Assembly (NCBI GenBank): GCA_032717465.1
Contig: CM064665.1
Coordinates: 26,144,011 to 26,208,010 of the forward strand
Source: Coenobita brevimanus
Lineage: Eukaryota > Arthropoda > Malacostraca > Decapoda > Coenobitidae
Direction of reading: 5' to 3'
Length of the DNA: 64,000 nucleotides
Part shown: positions 1 through 10,780 of the stretch, in pieces
Position numbering within the stretch: position 1 is the first letter of the stretch
Layout: every line of letters begins with the position of its first letter
Notes under the pieces: model-generated
Seen by the model: the letters and a program-made list of their open reading frames with translations, nothing else
Told to the model about the DNA's origin: nothing
Database searches by the model: none
Program-made: the position numbers and the translations under genes

Positions 1-952
1 AATTCGAATTTCTAAGGTATGAATGAGTTAGGTTAGATAAACATAGTTATAATTAATCATCTGGGGACGAGTTATCTAATCTGGTAGGCGTGAGGATTGC
101 CTTAGCTTTGTATCTTTACAGGAATGAGTCAGACTCGTACTGTCCCGTGTATTAAACCATTTTTATCATACATATCCTTGAAATTATAAATAGTTTTGGC
201 ACACACTACCCCATTAGGTTGTGCATTCCACTGATCAATTGTCCTATTAGGGAAACTGAATTTCCATACATCTTTATCACCTCTCTTTTTATGCTGTATT
301 TTGCAATGTCCTCTTGCTGATGCTTCACACATATGATATATATTCATTTATGTCTATTTTCTGTTCCCCTGATATGCATTTATATAGCATAATCATGTCT
401 CCTCCTCCTCTCCTGCAGCGTTGGTAAATTCAATCTTTCCAGTCTTTCTCAGTAACTTAAATCCCTTAAGCTTGGTACCCATCTTGTAGTGGCCCGTTGT
501 ACTTTTTCAATCTTATCTGTGTTTTTTGAGATGAGGATTCCAGACTACTGTGATGCATACTCCAGAGTTGGTCTGATGAATATCTTCCTCAGCATATCTT
601 CATTTATATATGTGAATGCTATTCTCATATTAGCAAGCAATGTATACATGTTTCGTACCTTCTCACTGATGTGATCATCAGGAGATAGTCTGTTACTGAT
701 AATTACTCCTAGGTCCTTCTCCTTTTCTGGTATGTGTAGGGTTGATCTTCCTAACTTATAATACCAATCTGGTCTTTTCTCACTTTTACCAAATTTTATT
801 ACATGACACTTATCCACATTAAATTCCATTTGCCATTTATTGCTCCATTCATGAAGCTTGTTCAATTCCTCTTGCAGCTCTTTGCAAGAATCTATGTTAG
901 TAATTTTCTTTTGAATTTTTGCATCATCTGCAAACATATTTAGATAGCTTCC
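1..952 (-). mobile_element. CR1-like LINE 3' end, inverted copy (left arm)
   Basis: On the minus strand this reads as the end of a CR1-type reverse transcriptase: FADD (motif C) begins near 937, followed by the thumb/C-terminal segment (545-937) and a last C-terminal block (129-347), then a non-coding 3' end reaching the window edge. Positions 1-952 are the reverse complement of about 3068-4016; long stretches are identical, including a 61-residue translation at 489-674 and 3347-3532. The piece is 5'-truncated inside the RT domain and cannot be active. Family assignment rests on the spacing of FADD and the WQMEFNVDKC and LGVIIS segments, as known for CR1-group elements. Confidence 0.8.
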
Positions 953-2590
953 TCTCTGCCTTATATATTCACTTTAATACCCACCCAACCCCTTTTAAAG
1001 GCCATACAGTCAATAAGTGGCTTGGTGCTAGGTTTTCCTTTTTCTTTTTTTTTCCAATTATCCAATCCAATCCCTTTACTTTTGAGAAATCTTACATCTC
1101 CCTTTAGTTTTGAGAAATCTTACATCTCCCTTTAGTTTTGAGAAATCTCACATAAGAGTGTTAGGCTAGTCCAGTATAGTTCAAGTTCAGTCAATGTGAA
1201 ATAAAAATTAGCCTCTAAATTTCATTTATGGAAAAGTACTTTTAACTCCAAACACTATGAAAACAGTATGCACTCCAGTAGGGTATGCTTAGTGAAGTTT
1301 CCTGTTCACACTGTTACAGCACTGCTACTGATTCAATGGATAATGATAAAGTAAAAACCCTTATCAGTTACCTTACTGAGATCACTTCAGATACTAGTTG
1401 TTGTGGGAAAAAAAAATCCTAAGTTAGGTTATTCAGCACACTGGGTACATTACTACACATCACTGATTGGCATATTTTAATACCAATCGTTTATTTAAAT
1501 CTGCACACATGTGCAGTAACATAAACCCTGTCGTGTCCAGTAGCACAGGATATATTTATATACTGTACTATCAGTGGAAATGCATTGAACACAGTAATAA
1601 AAAAAAAAAAAAAAAAAAAAAAAAATAGCACCAAGCCAATGAAAATATGGCAGTGAGGTGGAAGGGGGTTGGGTGGTTATTAAAGTGAAAATATAAGGCT
1701 GAGAGATAAGACACATGAAGTACAAGAGGAGGTGAATAATAAGCGCCAGTACCAAGCTAAAACAATGACTACATGGCACTATAATGGAAGAGGGTTTGGT
1801 GGGTATTAAAGTGAAAATGTAAGGCAGAGAGGTAAGACAGATAAAGTACAGGAGCAGAGTGGGTAGAGGGGAAGGATGGAGATTAAAGTGCCCCTTTTGC
1901 CACAAGCAGGGATACTGAGGAAGTATTCTGTCCCCCCTCCCCATAGGGGTACTATCAATGGAAACTAAGCCAGCTCCCAGTCACGGTTATCTCACGAATC
2001 CTTTCCCCTCGGGGAGGGGGGGATAGAATACTTCCTCAGTATCCCTGCTTGTCGTAAAAGCCGACTAAAAATCCTTTCCCTTTTCCCCCTCTGCTTCTTG
2101 TACTTTATCTGTTCCACCTCTCTGCCATATATTTTCAATACCCACCCAAGTTAGTGCCATATAACTTAGTCATTGAATGGAATGGAACATTAAAAAAAAA
2201 AAAAAAAAAAAAGGAAAGCGAGCACCAAGCCACTCAATGGCTATATGGCACTACAATAGGAGTTGGGTGGGTATTAAAGTGAAAATATAAGGCAGAGAGG
2301 TGGGACAGATAAAGTACAAGAAGCAGAGGGGGAAAAGAGGAAGGATGAAGATTAAAGTGCCCCTTTTAGATGGTTTTTACGACAAGCAGGGATACTGAGG
2401 AGGTATTCTATCCCCCCCCCCCTCCCCAGGGGGAAACTTGGTCATTGAGTGGCTTGGTGCTCGCTTTCCTTTTTTCTTTTTCTTTTTTAATTATTCCATT
2501 TCATTCCATTCCATTCATGAGTCCTTTACTCATCCCTCTTAACCACCTGTCAGGTCTACAAATACCTGTACACTAGTCAAATTTAACACA
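953..2590. repeat. Nested poly-A/T-tailed dispersed repeat cluster
   Basis: No gene. The stretch holds several copies of one short repeat in both orientations. The box GGCTTGGTGCT followed by a T-run occurs near 1019 and 2451; its reverse complement preceded by an A-run occurs near 1625 and 2222. A second box, CAGGGATACTGAGGA, occurs near 1905 and 2387 and inverted near 2031. Runs of A lie at about 1600-1625 and 2192-2211. A 29-bp direct duplication lies around 1077-1140. The elements look retroposed (A-tailed) and nested, but I cannot name the family. Confidence 0.6.
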
Positions 2591-2599
2591 ATGAGAACT

Positions 2600-4016
2600 A
2601 CTCAGCTACAGACCAGTATCACTGACCAGTGTTGTAAGATACTAGAAAAGCTGATAAGGGAAGTTTGGGTAAAACATCTAGAACATGGTATGATAAAAGA
2701 GAGGCAGTTCGGTTTTAGGAAGGGAAAATCATGTGTTACTAATCTTCTAAGCAATTATGACAAAGTTAGAGAAACATTACAGAAAAGAGAAGGATGGGTG
2801 GACAGTATCTATTTAGATTTTAAGAAAGCATTTGACAGAGTACCGCACCAAAGACTTTTATGGAAGCTGTACCATCAAGGAGGTATCCAAGGCAATCTCC
2901 ACTGTTGGATGCAGGATTATCTCAGAAAAAGGGAAATGAGAACAATATTAAGGGGAAATTACTCATCATGGAGGGAAGTGACCAGTGGAGTTCCACAGGG
3001 CTCAGTTATGTTTTTAGTATATTATGTTTTTAGTATATATAAATGGCATAGATAGTAATATTGGAAATGGAAGCTATCTAAATATGTTTGCAGATGATGC
3101 AGAAATTCAAAAGAAAATTACTAACATAGATTCTTGCAAAGAGCTGCAAGAGGAATTGAACAAGCTTCATGAATGGAGCAATAAATGGCAAATGGAATTT
3201 AATGTGGATAAGTGTCATGTAATAAAATTTGGTAAAAGTGAGAAAAGACCAGATTGGTATTATAAGTTAGGAAGATCAACCCTACACATACCAGAAAAGG
3301 AGAAGGACCTAGGAGTAATTATCAGTAACAGACTATCTCCTGATGATCACATCAGTGAGAAGGTACGAAACATGTATACATTGCTTGCTAATATGAGAAT
3401 AGCATTCACATATATAAATGAAGATATGCTGAGGAAGATATTCATCAGACCAACTCTGGAGTATGCATCACAGTAGTCTGGAATCCTCATCTCAAAAAAC
3501 ACAGATAAGATTGAAAAAGTACAACGGGCCACTACAAGATGGGTACCAAGCTTAAGGGATTTAAGTTACTGAGAAAGACTGGAAAGATTGAATTTACCAA
3601 CGCTGCAGGAGAGGAGGAGGAGACATGATTATGCTGTATAAATGCATATCAGGGGAACAGAAAATAGACATAAATGAATATATATATGTGTGAAGCATCA
3701 GCAAGAGAACATTGCAAAATACAGCATAAAAAGAGAGGTGATAAAGATGTATGGAAATTCAGTTTCCCTAATAGGACAATTGATCAGTGGAATGCACAAC
3801 CTAATGGGGTAGTCTGTGCCAAAACTATTTATAATTTCAAGGATATGTATGATAAAAATGGTTTAATACATGGGACAGTACGAGCTTGACTCATTCCTGT
3901 AAAGATACAAAGCTAAGGCAATCCTCACGCCTAACAGATTAGATAACTCGTCCCCAGATGATTAATTATAACTATGTTTATCTAACCTAACTCATTCATA
4001 CCTTAGAAATTCGAAT
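2600..4016 (+). mobile_element. CR1-like LINE, 5'-truncated RT (right arm)
   Basis: This encodes the RT core of a CR1-type LINE. Visible motifs are FGFRKGKSCVTNLL, motif A with YLDFKKAFD, motif B with TSGVPQGS, motif C with FADD, then WQMEFNVDKC and LGVIIS. It is broken in at least three ways: a frame change near 2610-2640, a 16-bp tandem duplication at 3007-3038 that shifts the frame between motifs B and C, and a stop at 3474-3476. Open parts are 2591-3055, 3024-3476 and 3674-3889. The non-coding 3' end finishes at about 4016. The 3' 950 bp pair with positions 1-952 as an inverted repeat. Confidence 0.85.
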
Positions 4017-4330
4017 TTTTACTGCTTTCCGCCTAATCTAATTTAATTTAAGGGCGGAAACTACCCGAGAAAGCTTTGAGACGAATGATATGAGAAGCCG
4101 GAATGACCATTTGCCGTTTGTAAACAAAGGGCGAGAGGCTGCGATCATGTTACCCCTACAGAGATCAGAGGACAAATGGCATATTTGTGGCGGCCTCTGG
4201 CAACTCCCGCGCATGCGCCGTAGGGGGCGGACTGGGGGACAGATCATAACGCTACACCGGCTCCACTCCTGCCTGCAGCAAGGTGTAATAAACAAAATAA
4301 ATCACTAAGGAAAAGGTGTTAGGGAGCGTC
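4017..4330. promoter_or_regulatory. CpG-rich segment with NRF-1-like palindrome
   Basis: Immediately outside the LINE the sequence is richer in CG dinucleotides than its surroundings. It contains the palindrome GCGCATGCGC at 4209-4218, the core of the NRF-1 site found in many animal promoters. No TATA box or clear coding segment is seen. It could be the promoter or 5' exon of a host gene running to the right. Nothing in the sequence proves transcription. Confidence 0.25.
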
Positions 4331-4369
4331 CTTAATCTAACAGGATACGAGTTTAAATCCTTTTTATTC

Positions 4370-4612
4370 TAACTTGGCCTAAAACTGTCATCTCTCTATT
4401 TTGAATGCGAGATGCTGGTCACGAAGAAGTGCTATGAGGAGGGGGCACAGCTGTAGTAATTTCCTTTTCTGCTCATTTACCATATATTTCAGTTCTTCTG
4501 TGCCTATTTTCCACAGATTTTCGTTATTTTGCTGTTATTTACCGTAGGACAGAGGCAGGCAATGCTGCAGCTCTGCATCCTTTCCATAGCACTTCGTGAC
4601 TAGCACCACAGT
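4370..4612. repeat. Fold-back repeat of the TCACGAAGAAGTGCTATG family
   Basis: A segment around 4413-4432 (GTCACGAAGAAGTGCTATG) has its inverted partner near 4588-4606 (CATAGCACTTCGTGAC), giving a fold-back unit of about 200 bp. Related single copies occur near 22392, 26241, 26791, 29027, 29112 and 62247, often followed by a line related to GCATTGTCTTATTCTGCC and by GGAAATAAACT. This is a dispersed family, SINE- or MITE-like, of unknown class. Confidence 0.55.
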
Positions 4613-5640
4613 GGTGTTAATTTATTGTTACAACTACCCAATCAGAATGGAAAGGTGGAATTTTTTACGCCTAAATTCTTTCATCTTAACATTAGAAACA
4701 TAAAATATTGTGTTATGTAAAATAAGTCACTGGGAAAGTACTACGAATTCGGCAATAACGAGATTACCACTTTGGATATATTACACTTTGAATATTATTT
4801 CGAAAGATGTTAAAATATCCATAATTAAATCTATGTACCTTTTACAACAATAAATATTTCAGTTCAAAATCTACGTAAAATATGACATGAAAACAAAAGG
4901 AATAGGTGTACGTCACAGGAATGATGGGAAGGGGCTGGAGAGGTGGAGGAAGTTGTGAGGGAATATTTGTTTCTTTCATGTTTCTCTTAGCATTATCTTG
5001 TTATGTACGGTACGTCTGTGCGTTAATTGATGTCTGGCACCATTATTGAGGATTGGAATTAGTTATATAAGGGTGTGATTATTAGCTGTAAGAAGACTGG
5101 AGGGCTGTGTTTACTTCAGGTGAGACAAGCTGTCCATTTAAACCAGGTACGTTGATGACAGGTTTTAAATCCCATATAGTCCTGACATCCCTATTTATTT
5201 TAAGGCTGAAATTTTATCATCTGTAGAGGCAGGCTGGAAAATAATAATATTGCCTCATTTTAAGTTTATTGTTTTGTAATAATGGGTATTGTTAACGCTG
5301 AAATATGTTTACATTTTAGTTAAGGGCCCGAAGTCGAGCCAGTTAATTTGTTATTTGTTTTTAAATCACCAGAAATGTCATCCTTATTGCCTGGAAGACC
5401 AGGAGGTAATTATGTGTATGAGAAGGCATTAAGGATTATCATAATTACTGATATAATTGAGTGATAGAGGTGCTAACGTAGGTTTTTGTGCAACATAAAG
5501 TGTATGTGAACGTAAGACTTAAAAAAAAAAAATGCAGTAAGCCAGGTGGCCTATGCTAAGCAATTCCTTTAGGAGTATGATTTGATATATTAATATAGCC
5601 TGTAAAACAGATTCTGCTTAGGGTACACAACTCAGTCATT
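4613..5640. other. AT-rich unassigned sequence
   Basis: No convincing gene or repeat. The only feature of note is TTCAG/GTGAGA at 5116-5125, which fits a 5' splice-site consensus and could end a non-coding first exon downstream of the CpG-rich segment. There is a short A-run at 5521-5532. Confidence 0.3.
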
Positions 5641-6655
5641 GTACACCAGCTTATCTTCTCCTGGATATTTAACCTTTTCCATACTTAGGGTAGTGGTGCA
5701 CAAGTCACCCGCTTGTTACTGGATAACGAAGGCTGCTTAAAACCTAATCTCACCCGCTCGTTACTGGATGACACAAGCTGCATCGAACAAAACCACGAAG
5801 TAATGAAAAAACATTGTAAATTAATGCATCATTTATATTGGCTAAACATTTTGATCAACACCATTCTGTTGTATTTAGCCAAGCCCTACGCCAAATAAAG
5901 GCAAATGCTGGATATTGCAGAGTACCTCCCCAGCGGCTCATCATTTGGCGTTGAGCCAAATAATGTTACTATCCATTTTTACCCTTAATCCTAAAAACTT
6001 CCCCATGAGTTAAAGATGAAAACTAAGCATGAAATACAATACAGTAATGATACAGTACAGTAATGCAGTACATAGTGTACTGCTGAATGTACTCACCAAG
6101 TTGTGGCATCAATGGAGAGTAGAGTTGTACACCATGCAGTACAATACTGTACAGTGTACTTAATCCCATGTGGTCAAGTGGCAAATGGCTTCCCCAAAGA
6201 TCACCCCAGGCCATAAGCTTTGCAATAACAACAAACATGGAATGCAACAGAGTTAGTCACAGCACTAGGGTTTCATGACTGCATGGTCAGAAGAACAGAG
6301 CACACAGACATGTCTTTACAACGTGACATCCACAGGCAAGAATGAGAGGGCAGTGGTATTCTTGGGGTGCCGGGTGAGCTGCTCCCACAACAGATTCTAA
6401 TTGGCTGGGGCATAGCGGGTGTTTTCATTGATTTGCAAGCTTTGGGGTGTTCCCGGGTGCTGGTGAGTTACTGTTTAAACACCTCAATGGTGGACGTTGC
6501 ATAGAACAGCCAGATACATCCCATTTCAGCACCGGATGCTGCATAATTTTGCCTGATATTCCTTTAATAGAGCCGAGCCAGCAGCACCGGATATTGTGTT
6601 GGGCTGGATATTTCAGTGACAGATAATTGAGAGTTTACTGTACTGTACCAGGCAG
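5641..6655. mobile_element. Probable Tigger-like DNA element remnant
   Basis: The right part (about 6560-6650) reads on the minus strand as ACAGTAAACTCTCAATTATC followed by two GGATAT-type boxes. This resembles termini of pogo/Tigger elements, which start CAGTAAAC...ATTATC. A matching left terminus is not clear: 5700-5790 holds two direct copies of a GTTACTGGATRACRCA-like box but no clean inverted repeat. No transposase can be read. The assignment is tentative. Confidence 0.3.
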
Positions 6656-7240
6656 CTGCTTTTTTATCTGGTGGCCAAGAACACCCCAGTCAGAGTGATG
6701 GCCTTGCATAGGGTGATGGCCAACAGGTATCTTATAGTGTCACCAGAAGTGGTGCTGGAATGGTGGTCAGAACTTACCTTAATGTACCTGACCAGGGTAA
6801 TGTAGCCTCTGGCCCCAACACCTTGTAGAGGGTAAAATGGGATTGACAGGTACTGTTTATCATAATACTGCTCAGTAATTTTAAGACTCATTTCTGTCTA
6901 GACTGGTTTGATAAAACAGAATCGTTGAAAAGTGTACAGTACTGAAAAATTTAATAACTTCAGAGCAGTGTAGTAGTTAGTGTATAACACACATGACCTT
7001 GAAAACTGTTTCACATACCCTGTACAGTACGTAATTGCATTCCTTGAGCCAATATGACCTGATATTCATTTGGTCAAACTATTCTTTCTCAGTGCAAGGC
7101 AATTTTTTTTTTTTCTAAAGCTGCAGTGTACATGGTAATGGTAATTGAAGCCTATACAAAACACAAGTGTTGTTATGGCCAGTGTCTAATGGTAATATGT
7201 TTACTTTACAGGCTATAGATGCTGCTGCCTCACAGTTTTC
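6656..7240. other. Unassigned sequence
   Basis: No supported gene. Short open frames have no recognisable motifs. Several ACAGTAC/TGTACAGTA words recur but form no array. Confidence 0.25.
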
Positions 7241-7360
7241 CTGGGGAATGACAGCAGGATGCCAGTGTGCAGTTTTGGAGATTAAGCAGCACTGACAGCC
7301 ACCACTGGGTGACCAAGGCAAACACATGCAAGCATGTGGGAGCCATACAAGCAAATGAGG
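7241..7360 (+). repeat. Dispersed repeat shared with 48780-48930
   Basis: The block from GGAGATTAAGCAGCA through GACAGCCACCA, GGTGACCAAGGC and ATGCAAGCAT is repeated, diverged, at about 48850-48925. The upstream TTTACTTTACAG at 7202-7213 looks like a splice acceptor, but the following segment is repeat sequence, so an exon is unlikely. Confidence 0.5.
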
Positions 7361-7482
7361 TAACTCTTATTTATTTTTATATTTTCTAACAACCAGCCCT
7401 GCTTGGTCTTCACATATGCATGGTGTGTGTGGTGACAGGCAATATCAGCACACCCTTGTTGGATGTAGAAGTATTTTTTGAA

Positions 7483-8797
7483 GTACCGTGAGCCGGGGTG
7501 AATTCGGACACGGGGTGGTTTCGGACGAAATTTGCATAAAAAGATTAAATGCTACGCCGCTGCTAAACGAAGAAAGATATCGTATATATTTAAACGGGAT
7601 AATGTTGCATAGGTTTTGTAAAATGTTATGTATAATTATCTTTTTAAAATATTATGTTCCACTGGTGAATATATTGTAAAAAAGACAATGCTATTTTTTG
7701 GTGAAAAAATGAATACGGGAAAACTTGGTCTGGTGTGAACGAATCATAACAAACCGCACGCTTATACACATTTAGAGGTTTACTTTAACGTCTAACTTGA
7801 AGATTGGAACAGAGAAAGGGTTAAAATCTGCATTTTAAATGTATGTAAACATGACATGAGTGAATGTGTACGCATTTTTGGGATTTAAAGGGGTAACTTC
7901 GGACAATGGATATTTAAAGGGTTGAGGTCAGACAGCATATCTAATTTGCTTTTTTTATATGTAATAAAACATATTTTGTACAATGTACACAGTCTGCATG
8001 CTTATCTTTGTTTTTGCTGCTAAGAAATATGATGTGAGAACACATATTATTTAAGTTACCATATGGTACGGTACCGGTATGATATCCTTATAGTTCGTCT
8101 CCACTCCCTCCTCTTGTTCCTCATTCCTAACTCCTGTTTCTCCTTCCCAAGCTCCTTCTCTCATTCCTTCCCAAGCTCCTTCACTCTTTAGCTCTTTCCT
8201 TCCCTATCTTCTGTTCCTCCATTCCAAGTTCCCTTTAATTAGGCATTTAAATAGCCGGCACGCTTTAAACCGTCCGGTCAGTCAGTCACAATCGTGCCTT
8301 TAACCTGCGCATAGCGTGAGAATGTACTCCCTATAATGTATATGTATAATCAACTAAACTGGGGTTGTAAGTCAATGGAAAATTTATTTTTTCATCTATT
8401 TTTGCTATATATCACTACTATTTACTTGTAATTTTTCTGTATTTTTTTGTATTTTTTTCAGCAATATTTTTAAAAGTCGCGCAGTGTCCGAAGACCCCCC
8501 AGAACTGTCCAAACATTCAGCTGAGCTACTAGGGGCCCATTTCAGTGCATTTCTAATGAGTGACCGGGGTCACCCCAAGGCAGTCCGAAGTCTCCCCAGT
8601 CCGGGGTGACCTCGGACACCTATAAAATATTTTACTACGTCTAGATGGAGATACTGAGATTATCTGGCTGTTAGATACTTACAGGTTATTGGCTCACGTA
8701 CGTATGTAATACTTAACATCAGTATTTTGGCCAAAATAAATTGTGTCAGGATGAAATAACCTTCAAAATCGTACGAAGTCACCCCGGTTCACGGTAC
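7483..8797. mobile_element. Mariner-like non-autonomous element (1.3 kb MITE)
   Basis: The terminal inverted repeats are clear. The left end is GTACCGTGAGCCGGGGTGAA and the reverse complement of the right end is GTACCGTGAACCGGGGTGAC; the match continues into TTCG. The ends sit on GTAC, consistent with a TA target duplication with the element starting CCGTGAGCC. Inside, short boxes with TTCGGAC and CCGGGGTGAC recur (7500-7530, 7900, 8480-8620). The interior is AT-rich and codes for nothing recognisable; the open frame at 7488-7679 has no motif. A Tc1/mariner class is inferred from the termini only. Confidence 0.7.
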
Positions 8798-8821
8798 AGG
8801 TTTTTGGATATCAGATTTTTC

Positions 8822-8931
8822 AGATTAGAGAGTGCTGTGGTGTTGATGTGGATGTGCCAGAAAGCATTAGGAGAAATACTTTGAGATGCTTTGGCCATGT
8901 GGAAAGGATGGAGAATGAGAGGCTGACTAGG

Positions 8932-8969
<38 letters not shown>

Positions 8970-9180
8970 AGTGAGGTGGAGGGAGGGGGGGGAGGAGGCA
9001 GAGACCAAGAATAGGCTGGAGGGAATGGGCTGAGAGGTATAGTATATGAGAGAGAGTGGTGTGAGTGAGAGAGCAGGCAGCCTCGTGGCAGAGAAGGTGA
9101 TGACATGGAAGGGATTCATTTGTGGTCATCTCATTTGGAATTAATCACCTGGTGATAAATAGGTTGATAGATAATTATTA
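8822..9180 (+). mobile_element. RTE LINE 3' fragment with (GT)n expansion
   Basis: It matches the last part of the RTE-type ORF2 seen intact at 40423-42759. The segment coding VDVD...LRCFGHVERMENERLTRRV is recognisable, then a (GT)n run at 8936-8967 replaces part of the YVSEVEGG region. Next come the GERYM-like segment, the terminal FVCGHL-like line and the start of the GATA tail (GATAGATAA). It is 5'-truncated and out of frame. Confidence 0.75.
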
Positions 9181-9189
9181 ATACAGAAT

Positions 9190-10185
9190 CATTCATTCAT
9201 CATCCAATCCTATGTTGCCCCATACAGGGGCTCTATACAGGGGTTTTATCCGCCCCTGTGTGGAGTACAACTCTCATGTGTGGGGAGGCTCCCCACATAC
9301 AGCTCTTCTCAATAGGGTGGAGTCAAAGGCTTTTCGTCTCATTAACTCTCCTCCTCTTACTGACTCCCTTCAACCTCTGTCTCTTCGCCGCACTGTTGCA
9401 TCTTTATCTCTTTTCTATCGCTACTTTAATGGTCACTGCTCCTCTGAACTGTCTGCTTGCATTCCTCCACCTCTACGACGGGCGCGTAGCACCCGTCTGG
9501 CAGCAAACTCTCATCCCTTTTCTGTCCAACTCTCTAATGCAAGAGTTAACCGTTACTCCCAGTCTTTCATTCATGCAACAGGTCAGCTCTGGAACTGTCT
9601 CCCTCTGTCTGTATTTCCTCCTGCCTATGATCTCCAGTCTTTCAAACGCAGTGTGTCCAGGCATCTCAAAATGATCGGATCTTGAATTTGGCTCTCTATT
9701 GTATTTTGTTTTTCTCTTGGAGGGAACTGTTACTGCGGGCTCATGGCCTTTGGTTCCTTCTTCCTCGCATAAAAAAAAAAAAAAAAAAAAGTTGGTCCTG
9801 ACATTTAAGATGAGAGTGACCAGCCTCACTCATCCCTGAGTGGCATTATGTGAGCATTAATCCCCAACCACCCCTTGGATATAAACCTTCACCGGCTCAA
9901 TCCGATTGGAGTGCTGTAATTACCGACTAAACCACCAGGCGCCATAATTTGGTTATACGGTTACCACCCAGCATAGTAAATGGTTTCCTGGTGTACAGGA
10001 AACCATTTGGCTTGTCACTCAGTGTACAGTCACCCATAGGCAGAAGGAAGAGGAAAGAATGAAGGAAAGAAAGACAGACGAGGATCGGAGAAAAGAAGGA
10101 TGGAGGAGAGGAAAGGGCAGACATCCGAGAGCAGCACTACATCGAGTGAGTGGATGATGAGCACCTCCAACTACCACAGACTAAA
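9190..10185. repeat. Short dispersed element X1, split by a jockey-type LINE
   Basis: X1 is a non-coding family of about 510 bp with full copies at 19625-20137 and 39287-39815. It starts with TCATCCAATCC...GTTGCCCCAT, runs through CAGCCTCACTCATCCCTGAG and a 13-bp perfect hairpin (9978-10008 here), then a GA-rich track of GGAAAGAA and GACAGAAGAGG words. It ends near AGTGAGTGGATGATGAGC. In this copy the jockey-type LINE (9220-9790) sits after GTTGCCCCAT, and X1 resumes at GTTGGTCCTGAC. Confidence 0.75.
9212..9790 (+). pseudogene. Jockey-type LINE RT C-terminus, 5'-truncated, poly-A tailed
   Basis: An open frame at 9212-9685 (157 residues) encodes the part downstream of the RT catalytic core of a jockey-group LINE. 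It begins with LYRGFIRPCVEY and WGGSP, continues through ESKAFRLINSPPLTDSL and SLFYRYFNGHCSSEL, and ends SFKRSVSRHLK. The catalytic motifs are missing because of 5' truncation. A 3' untranslated part of about 85 bp follows, ending in a 20-base A-run (9771-9790). The same 3' end occurs inverted at 36725-36920 and in part at about 15170-15270. It lies inside repeat X1 with some 28 bp of X1 missing at the junction. Confidence 0.8.
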
Positions 10186-10335
10186 TCAGAAAACCTTAGT
10201 AATCAGAAATATGGACTTCGTGTAGTCAGAATTGCCATTGAGTTTGATGATAGGCGGCAGGACCACTCAGCTGTGGCTTTGGAAACAAAATTCGTTATAA
10301 CTCATGTGCAGAGAAAAGAATTGCAAAAATATTAA
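10150..10335 (+). other. Open segment of unknown nature next to X1
   Basis: An open frame of 61 codons begins at the X1 end. After ACTACCACAG (acceptor-like) it reads through residues such as YGLRVVRIAIEFDD and ends LQKY. The composition is protein-like and no repeat copy was noticed elsewhere in the window. A further short open piece, bounded by TTGTACAG and TTTCAG/GTAGAT, lies at 10372-10420. These could be exons or chance; no family is recognised. Confidence 0.2.
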
Positions 10336-10454
10336 AAAGGGTTTGACCAATGGATCTTATGATATTGTACAGGCTGATAGAGAATGTACTGAAGGACAGT
10401 ATGGTGTAAATCAACTTTCAGGTAGATGTGTACCATACCTTGCCAGCTGTGGTC

Positions 10455-10685
10455 TGTCTATCTGTCTGTCTATAGCCCGATGCCCTTATCCTGCGAAGGG
10501 TGGCCGCAGACAAAATGCCTCCAAGTCGCTCTGTAACCCACCATTTGACTGCCCTCCTCCCATCTCACTCCCCCCTCCCTGATACACCTCTCCACTCCAT
10601 CCCTCCACCTCATCCTTGGTCTCCCCCTCCCTCTCCCTGCCTCCACATCACCCACATACACCCTCTTAGTCAGTCAGTCAGCTAC
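10455..10685 (-). mobile_element. RTE LINE 3' fragment
   Basis: The minus strand reads the RTE 3' end: GRGRGRPRMRWRDGVERC, a diverged REGGVRW and SQMVG segment, FVCGHP, then the ATAGACAGACAG tail. It is truncated at the 5' side and not functional. Confidence 0.75.
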
Positions 10686-10780
10686 GGTATCATGAAGTTA
10701 TGCATTCAGTGTAGTAGTAGTTGTAACCCCAGGTGTAGCTGAAGCAAACTAGAGGTGTATTAGATGCCTTTCTCATGCAG

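Noticed and set aside
7115..7354. Possible exon after TTTACTTTACAG at 7213
   Set aside because: The segment is a dispersed repeat also found at 48780-48930, and the frame stops quickly.
9258..9829. Alternative frames overlapping the jockey-type RT remnant on both strands
   Set aside because: Only the 9212-9685 frame carries conserved LINE motifs.
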